The notes under the pieces were generated by a model. The model saw only the letters and a list, made by a program, of their open reading frames with translations. It did no database searches and had not been told where the DNA came from. The position numbers were made by a program, and so were the translations under genes. 64,000 bases of DNA from contig NZ_CP156891.1 in NCBI RefSeq assembly GCF_019249795.2, positions 124,001 through 188,000 on the forward strand, written 5' to 3'. Numbering within the stretch: position 1 is the first letter of the stretch; every line of letters starts with the position of its first letter. The stretch comes from Segatella copri (GTDB lineage: Bacteria; Bacteroidota; Bacteroidia; Bacteroidales; Bacteroidaceae). Below are positions 59,583-64,000 of the stretch, piece after piece.

Positions 59583-62500
59583 TTATTTTATCACTTCAAC
59601 TATTCTGTTAGGGTATACATACCATAGATAACCTTTTACTCGGTGATGTCCCATACTTTTTAACAAACCGATGTATTTTCTAACCTGTTCATGGTGTTCT
59701 ACTTTCTGTTTACCGAATTTGAAGTCTACCACGATGGTTTCATTTTTTGAGTTTTGCATCACGCGGTCTGGACGGTATTCTGCCACTTTTCCATTTTCAA
59801 CTGTCAGGATAGAACATTCATTTAGTATGGTCAGTTCCTTGTCAAACCATTTTGCGACCTTTGGTGATTCAAGTCTTTTCCTGATCATCTCCTTTATTTT
59901 CTCTGGTGTGAGGTCTTGATCGTATAAAAGTCCGTCTAACTCCAACTGTTTCAGGGCTCCATCAATATCATCAACCGTGCGGATTGTAGAAAAGAGGTTG
60001 TGCAAAATGGTACCCATTTTGATATAAAACTTCTGTTGTTCTTCAGTTTCATCACGCTTTATAAAGTCACGGCTCTGGTTACTTTGTCTGAATTCTGGCA
60101 TTTCAGGCGTAACATTTATTTTAATTTCTAAAGGTTGAGAATAGGCTGAGAGCACGTTTGTATCCTTCTTCTCGTTTGATTTCTTGGAAGAATCAGGTAC
60201 ATATATTTCATTATAGCAGAAAGATATGTCATCTGTTTTGGCATCAGAACCTATTCCTGTTAACTCCATCTTTACATCATTAGCTTCAAGGCGGCTGGCT
60301 ACCTTGTCGAGTACAGATTCAATAATGGCAGAACGATATGCACTATTAGCTCGTTTGCCAATTACAATCAGATTGTGACTGGCACGTGTGAAGGCTACAT
60401 AAAGCAGATTCAAATTGTCGACTATGTTTTGCAGATGTTCATGATTATAATCTGCTTCATATATACTTTGCTTCATCAGTTTAGCACTGAAATCTATAGG
60501 TACCAGTGGAAGCTCGTTGTATGGAGCTTCTTGCGGTGTGCACCAGATAGTGTTGGCTTTTTCTAGTTGCCAGTCACAGTAAGGCATGATAACATGATCG
60601 TATTCCAGTCCCTTACTCTTATGTATAGTAAGGAATCTGATACCGCCATCGCCATCGCTATGAATACTTTTTTCGTGGATACGGTTATCCCACTCTTTCA
60701 GAAATCCAGTGATATCACTACTGTTATCTGTGAGATATTTACTTAAGCAATCATAAAAAGTACAGATGTAGGCAGTTTGCTTGATCATGTCTTTTATTTC
60801 GCCAAGTTTAAGTTCTGCAAAAAGGCGTTCTGTGAGATCGAACAGTGGCATTTCCAGATACTCAGAACGATTGGTCAAAAGTTGTTCCGGCATATTTCCA
60901 GCTACAGAATACGTGTCACAAAACTTGTTGAGAGTTGCTAATGCAATATTGTCATTTGGGTGTACCAGAATGTAGAGAGCGTTAACCAATGTGCATACTG
61001 CTTGGGAGGCATCCAGCCTGAATGCCTCATCAGAAACCAACGGATAGTCGGAATGGTTCATAAAATACTCAGCAATGTCCTGTATGTTACGGTTGCTTCT
61101 TACCAGGATTGCTATTTTGTTGCAAGGAACACCTCTTTCAACCAACTTGTCTACAGTGTCCAATGTTGTTTGCATCATTCTGTCTTCAATATTTTCACCG
61201 CCCAGGAGCTGAATACTGATAGAACCATTAGGAACAGAATGGTGGTCTGGTACTTGCTGGCAGACATCGCTATATGCGCTTTCCAGCTGTTTACATTCTT
61301 CAGGACATTTATCTGTCAGGTCTTCAATCTCCAATTTTACTGCTTCTGTGAAAAAAGCATTGTTAAACTCAATGATGTTTCTATCAGAGCGGTAGTTGGT
61401 ACCCAAAGTTTCTATGCTTACTTCTTTCGCGCTTTTATTAAATTCTTTATCGATATTATTGAGCAGTCTCCAATCGCCGGATCGCCATCTGTAAATACTT
61501 TGTTTTACGTCACCAACAATGAGGTTACCTGCATCTTCTCTACTCATGGTTTCTTCGAGCAGCACTTTAAAGTTCTTCCATTGGATGGTGCTAGTATCTT
61601 GGAACTCGTCAATCATTATATGGTCGAGTTGAGTGCCAATCTTTTCAAAGATGAATGGCGAATCGCTATCCTTTATCAGTGAGTTGAGCAAGGTCTGAGT
61701 ATCGCTCAAAAGGAAACGGTTTGCCTCTCTGTTCATCTCCCTGACTTTTTTATCTATGCTTCCCAAAAGGCGGAGCTGATTAAGATGCTTTATGGTCAGA
61801 TCGGTACTTTTGAAGATGCGGGTGAGTCTTGGACGATTATCTTCTGCAAACAGCAGAATAGGGTAGAGCACCGATTCTACATAATTGAAGATATCAGTAC
61901 AATTTTTCACATCAGATTTTTTGACCCATGCTTCCGGACTTTCCCGACATTTATTAAAAGTATCATTATGTAGATCATCATCACTGTATTTACCATTTTT
62001 CAGCTTGTTGAAATAGCTCCAAATACCTCTCGTTTTTCCAGCTAAGTCGTCTGACGTAAAGCCTTCTTCTTCAAGGGAATCGAAAAAAGTAGCAGCAATT
62101 TCTTTAAGCTGCTCTTTTGCCTTATCGCGCTTTTTCTTCATTCGATCGGTAAAATCCTTGAAGAAATCTTCTTGTTCCATCAATTCTGTCAACTTGTCGG
62201 AATGAGCTTTGTAATAATCCTTGAATATGTTCTCACCGAATTTCTTGATCTGTCCTATGACATTCCAACTCTTATCATCATCAATATTTTCTTTGATATA
62301 ATCCATAATCCAGAAAAGTAGACGATCGGTATCTTCAAGACTTTCTATAAGTTCATCAACGGCATGCTGTTCTATTTGATAGTCATTGAGTTCTATCCGT
62401 AAATTGGCAGTCAGATCAAGTTCACGTGCAAGATTTCTCAATACACTCTGAAAGAACGTATCGATGGTCATAACCCGGAAATAGTTATAATTATGTATGA

Positions 62501-62795
62501 GCAAATGCAGGGCTGATTCTGCATTTTTCTGAATTTGTTTGGATGAAAGATACGGTAAAGCCTGCTGTATTTGATTTACATAATCGTTTGCTTCTGGTAG
62601 TCCGTGTGCAATTTCGTATAATTTTCCTAAGATACGCATTTTCATTTCTTCAGTAGCTTTGTTGGTGAAGGTTACTGCAAGAATGGTTCTGTAGGAAGCA
62701 GGATTAGCTATCACGAGTGTCATATACTCGCGAGCCAAAGTAAATGTTTTACCTGATCCTGCACTTGCTTTATAAACAGTTAGTTGTGAACTCAT
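59583..62795 (-). CDS. UvrD/RecB-type helicase-nuclease, AddA-like
   Basis: 1070 residues with superfamily 1 helicase motifs in order: Walker A KASAGSGKTFTLAREY near 10-22, LAVTFTNKATEEMK, DEFQDTSTIQW (motif II, about 390), VGDVKQSIYRWRSGDW (motif III), FLTIHKSKGLEYDHVI (motif V, about 715) and YVAFTRASHNLIVIGK (motif VI). The C-terminal nuclease has the core ETIVVDFKFGKQ near 1030. It unwinds and degrades DNA ends. It is first in the pair with the AddB-like gene. Confidence 0.95.
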   Translation of the reverse strand: MSSQLTVYKASAGSGKTFTLAREYMTLVIANPASYRTILAVTFTNKATEEMKMRILGKLYEIAHGLPEANDYVNQIQQALPYLSSKQIQKNAESALHLLIHNYNYFRVMTIDTFFQSVLRNLARELDLTANLRIELNDYQIEQHAVDELIESLEDTDRLLFWIMDYIKENIDDDKSWNVIGQIKKFGENIFKDYYKAHSDKLTELMEQEDFFKDFTDRMKKKRDKAKEQLKEIAATFFDSLEEEGFTSDDLAGKTRGIWSYFNKLKNGKYSDDDLHNDTFNKCRESPEAWVKKSDVKNCTDIFNYVESVLYPILLFAEDNRPRLTRIFKSTDLTIKHLNQLRLLGSIDKKVREMNREANRFLLSDTQTLLNSLIKDSDSPFIFEKIGTQLDHIMIDEFQDTSTIQWKNFKVLLEETMSREDAGNLIVGDVKQSIYRWRSGDWRLLNNIDKEFNKSAKEVSIETLGTNYRSDRNIIEFNNAFFTEAVKLEIEDLTDKCPEECKQLESAYSDVCQQVPDHHSVPNGSISIQLLGGENIEDRMMQTTLDTVDKLVERGVPCNKIAILVRSNRNIQDIAEYFMNHSDYPLVSDEAFRLDASQAVCTLVNALYILVHPNDNIALATLNKFCDTYSVAGNMPEQLLTNRSEYLEMPLFDLTERLFAELKLGEIKDMIKQTAYICTFYDCLSKYLTDNSSDITGFLKEWDNRIHEKSIHSDGDGGIRFLTIHKSKGLEYDHVIMPYCDWQLEKANTIWCTPQEAPYNELPLVPIDFSAKLMKQSIYEADYNHEHLQNIVDNLNLLYVAFTRASHNLIVIGKRANSAYRSAIIESVLDKVASRLEANDVKMELTGIGSDAKTDDISFCYNEIYVPDSSKKSNEKKDTNVLSAYSQPLEIKINVTPEMPEFRQSNQSRDFIKRDETEEQQKFYIKMGTILHNLFSTIRTVDDIDGALKQLELDGLLYDQDLTPEKIKEMIRKRLESPKVAKWFDKELTILNECSILTVENGKVAEYRPDRVMQNSKNETIVVDFKFGKQKVEHHEQVRKYIGLLKSMGHHRVKGYLWYVYPNRIVEVIK

Positions 62796-62867
62796 ATTTT
62801 GTTTTTTGTTATGATGTTATTGATATTGTGCCCTAGAAATCATGTTTTATCCATGCTTTTATGAATA

Positions 62868-64000
62868 TTACCAATCTCTAAATAGTTCAAAACCGAAGCG
62901 ACAGCCTATGCCATTAAACTTCGTGTTTTTGAAGGCTGCAAAGAATCCTAATGTAATAGCTCTTGTTGTTACTCCATATCCCCATTCTGTATATGGGTGT
63001 AAATGGTTTACAACAAGACTGCTTACATACAGACGCTCTGCTTCTATATATTTCCCAATCAGGGGGAGCCATGCAGTTGCAATCATGGGAGCTTCATAAG
63101 TGAAGTTTCCGCGAACGTAATAATCACTGGCATTATACCATTGGGATGGCAGTAATTCGAATTCTCCACTCCAGCTATCATTCCAGCCTCCAGGAATATT
63201 GTCGTCATGGAAATTGGTATAGTCAACGAAGTCCCAATGATCACCTTTGCGGGTATAAAAGCCAGCTCCTAACCTTATAGAATATGATTGACGGCGTGAT
63301 GCTTGAAAAATAGTTTGTGCATCTGCTTCTACCCGTTCGTAGTCTATGTTTGAACCTAGTAGGTTTTTCCATCCCTTTTCATAGTCTATTTTAAAGATAG
63401 AGCCTTTCTTACCCCATGGTAACAGTTCTAAAGCTACTGCTGGTGCTACTGACACATATTTGCTTGGATAATTAAACAGTTTATAGAAACTTTCTACTAC
63501 AGCTTTTCGTTGATGTGAAACCAAGCCAATCTCAAAACCGACATAGTCGTTGAAACTCCAGTGGTTAGTAAGACGAAGGTAATCATCTTTAAACTCTGTC
63601 AGTTTCCTGTTATTAGCATCAATATCTGTTGAAATTTCCGGTAATGACAATCCTGGATATTTTGAGAATAGTGGATTTAGAAAATCGTTATCTTCAGGTT
63701 TGCTGATGCCTAACATCTTTCGTGCAACACGATTATTCGATATTCTATTACCATTACCGATTTCTAACTTCAGATATCCATTGTGCTTCGGGTTATAGTT
63801 GAATGTCATTGGTATATTGAAATAAAATCTGTGTTGTTTCATACTGTAACCTCCTTTAAAGCGAAGCCCCAATTCCAGATTTTCTGTAAACCTGTAGCCA
63901 CCCTTCAGGTCAAACTTGTATACAATTCCTTTTCGCTCGGAGTATCCCATATAGAGTGGGTTGAGAATAGGACTGATACGGAAGTAGCCTTGGTTTTGCT
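62868..64000 (-). CDS. DUF5686-family outer membrane protein, C-terminal part
   Basis: The frame is open to the window edge, so at least 377 residues are present and the N terminus lies outside. Barrel-like strands include FDLKGGYRFTENLELGLRFK, VAPAVALELLPWGKKGSIFK, YSIRLGAGFYTRKGDHWDF and the final GIGCRFGFELFRDW with a terminal Trp. This matches the barrel half of DUF5686 proteins, which carry a carboxypeptidase-regulatory domain at the missing N terminus. Probably outer membrane; function unknown. Confidence 0.8.
   Translation of the reverse strand, partial: QNQGYFRISPILNPLYMGYSERKGIVYKFDLKGGYRFTENLELGLRFKGGYSMKQHRFYFNIPMTFNYNPKHNGYLKLEIGNGNRISNNRVARKMLGISKPEDNDFLNPLFSKYPGLSLPEISTDIDANNRKLTEFKDDYLRLTNHWSFNDYVGFEIGLVSHQRKAVVESFYKLFNYPSKYVSVAPAVALELLPWGKKGSIFKIDYEKGWKNLLGSNIDYERVEADAQTIFQASRRQSYSIRLGAGFYTRKGDHWDFVDYTNFHDDNIPGGWNDSWSGEFELLPSQWYNASDYYVRGNFTYEAPMIATAWLPLIGKYIEAERLYVSSLVVNHLHPYTEWGYGVTTRAITLGFFAAFKNTKFNGIGCRFGFELFRDW

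Overview
The window reads as chromosome of a gut-type Bacteroidota, most like Prevotella/Segatella. The basis is the many Bacteroidota promoters (a TAnnTTTG box with an upstream TTG about 20 bases away), the family content (GLPGLI, smalltalk, DUF4248, VirE-type primase, DUF5686, YitT, BspA-type leucine-rich repeats) and A-rich start regions without Shine-Dalgarno sequences. No species call is possible from the bases alone.

Layout. 1-4.4 kb: a galactose block on the minus strand (galM, glucose/galactose transporter, galK, terminator), then the start of a second, lipoprotein-type mutarotase that leaves the window. 4.5-9.5 kb: folC, dnaJ, grpE and an ABC-F ATPase, all minus. 9.6-10.9 kb: an RluA-type pseudouridine synthase and a 49-residue membrane protein. 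11.0-11.4 kb: tRNA Lys-Arg-Arg-Lys. 11.5-30.7 kb: core genes (family-10-like glycoside hydrolase, CstA-type carrier, outer membrane barrel protein, recR, glycosyltransferase, GNAT, three identical tRNA-Asp, sodium symporter, M13 peptidase, EamA transporter, truA, dapA, AraC regulator, uxaC, BrkB-type membrane protein, phosphoribosyltransferase, YitT protein).

30.7-49.2 kb is accessory DNA. A common Bacteroidota module (amidase, smalltalk peptide, HU-like protein, DUF4248, VirE-type primase) appears split by about 9.9 kb. The inserted stretch holds a truncated tyrosine recombinase with an overlapping RhuM-like ORF, a cluster of stem-loops, a BspA-LRR/GLPGLI/TonB-type operon, an AbiEi/AbiEii toxin-antitoxin pair and an AAA-ATPase/PD-(D/E)XK protein. 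Next come a zeta-toxin-like gene broken by an in-frame amber codon with a small overlapping partner, and two different IS110-family elements in tandem. Each IS110 transposase has a structured, promoter-bearing 5' region that looks like a bridge RNA gene; the one at 47.74-47.90 kb carries a loop sequence matching both apparent ends of its element.

49.2-64 kb returns to core genes on the minus strand: DedA, glnS, a lipoprotein, a PAP2 phosphatase, an LTA-synthase-like sulfatase, a plus-strand AraC-type small regulator, a sigma-70 factor, the AddB/AddA-like nuclease-helicase pair, and the C-terminal part of a DUF5686 outer membrane protein that runs off the window.

The best candidates for something new are the two IS110 bridge-RNA-like loci, the stem-loop cluster at 33.8-34.1 kb, and the ~9.9 kb defence/surface island inside the smalltalk module.
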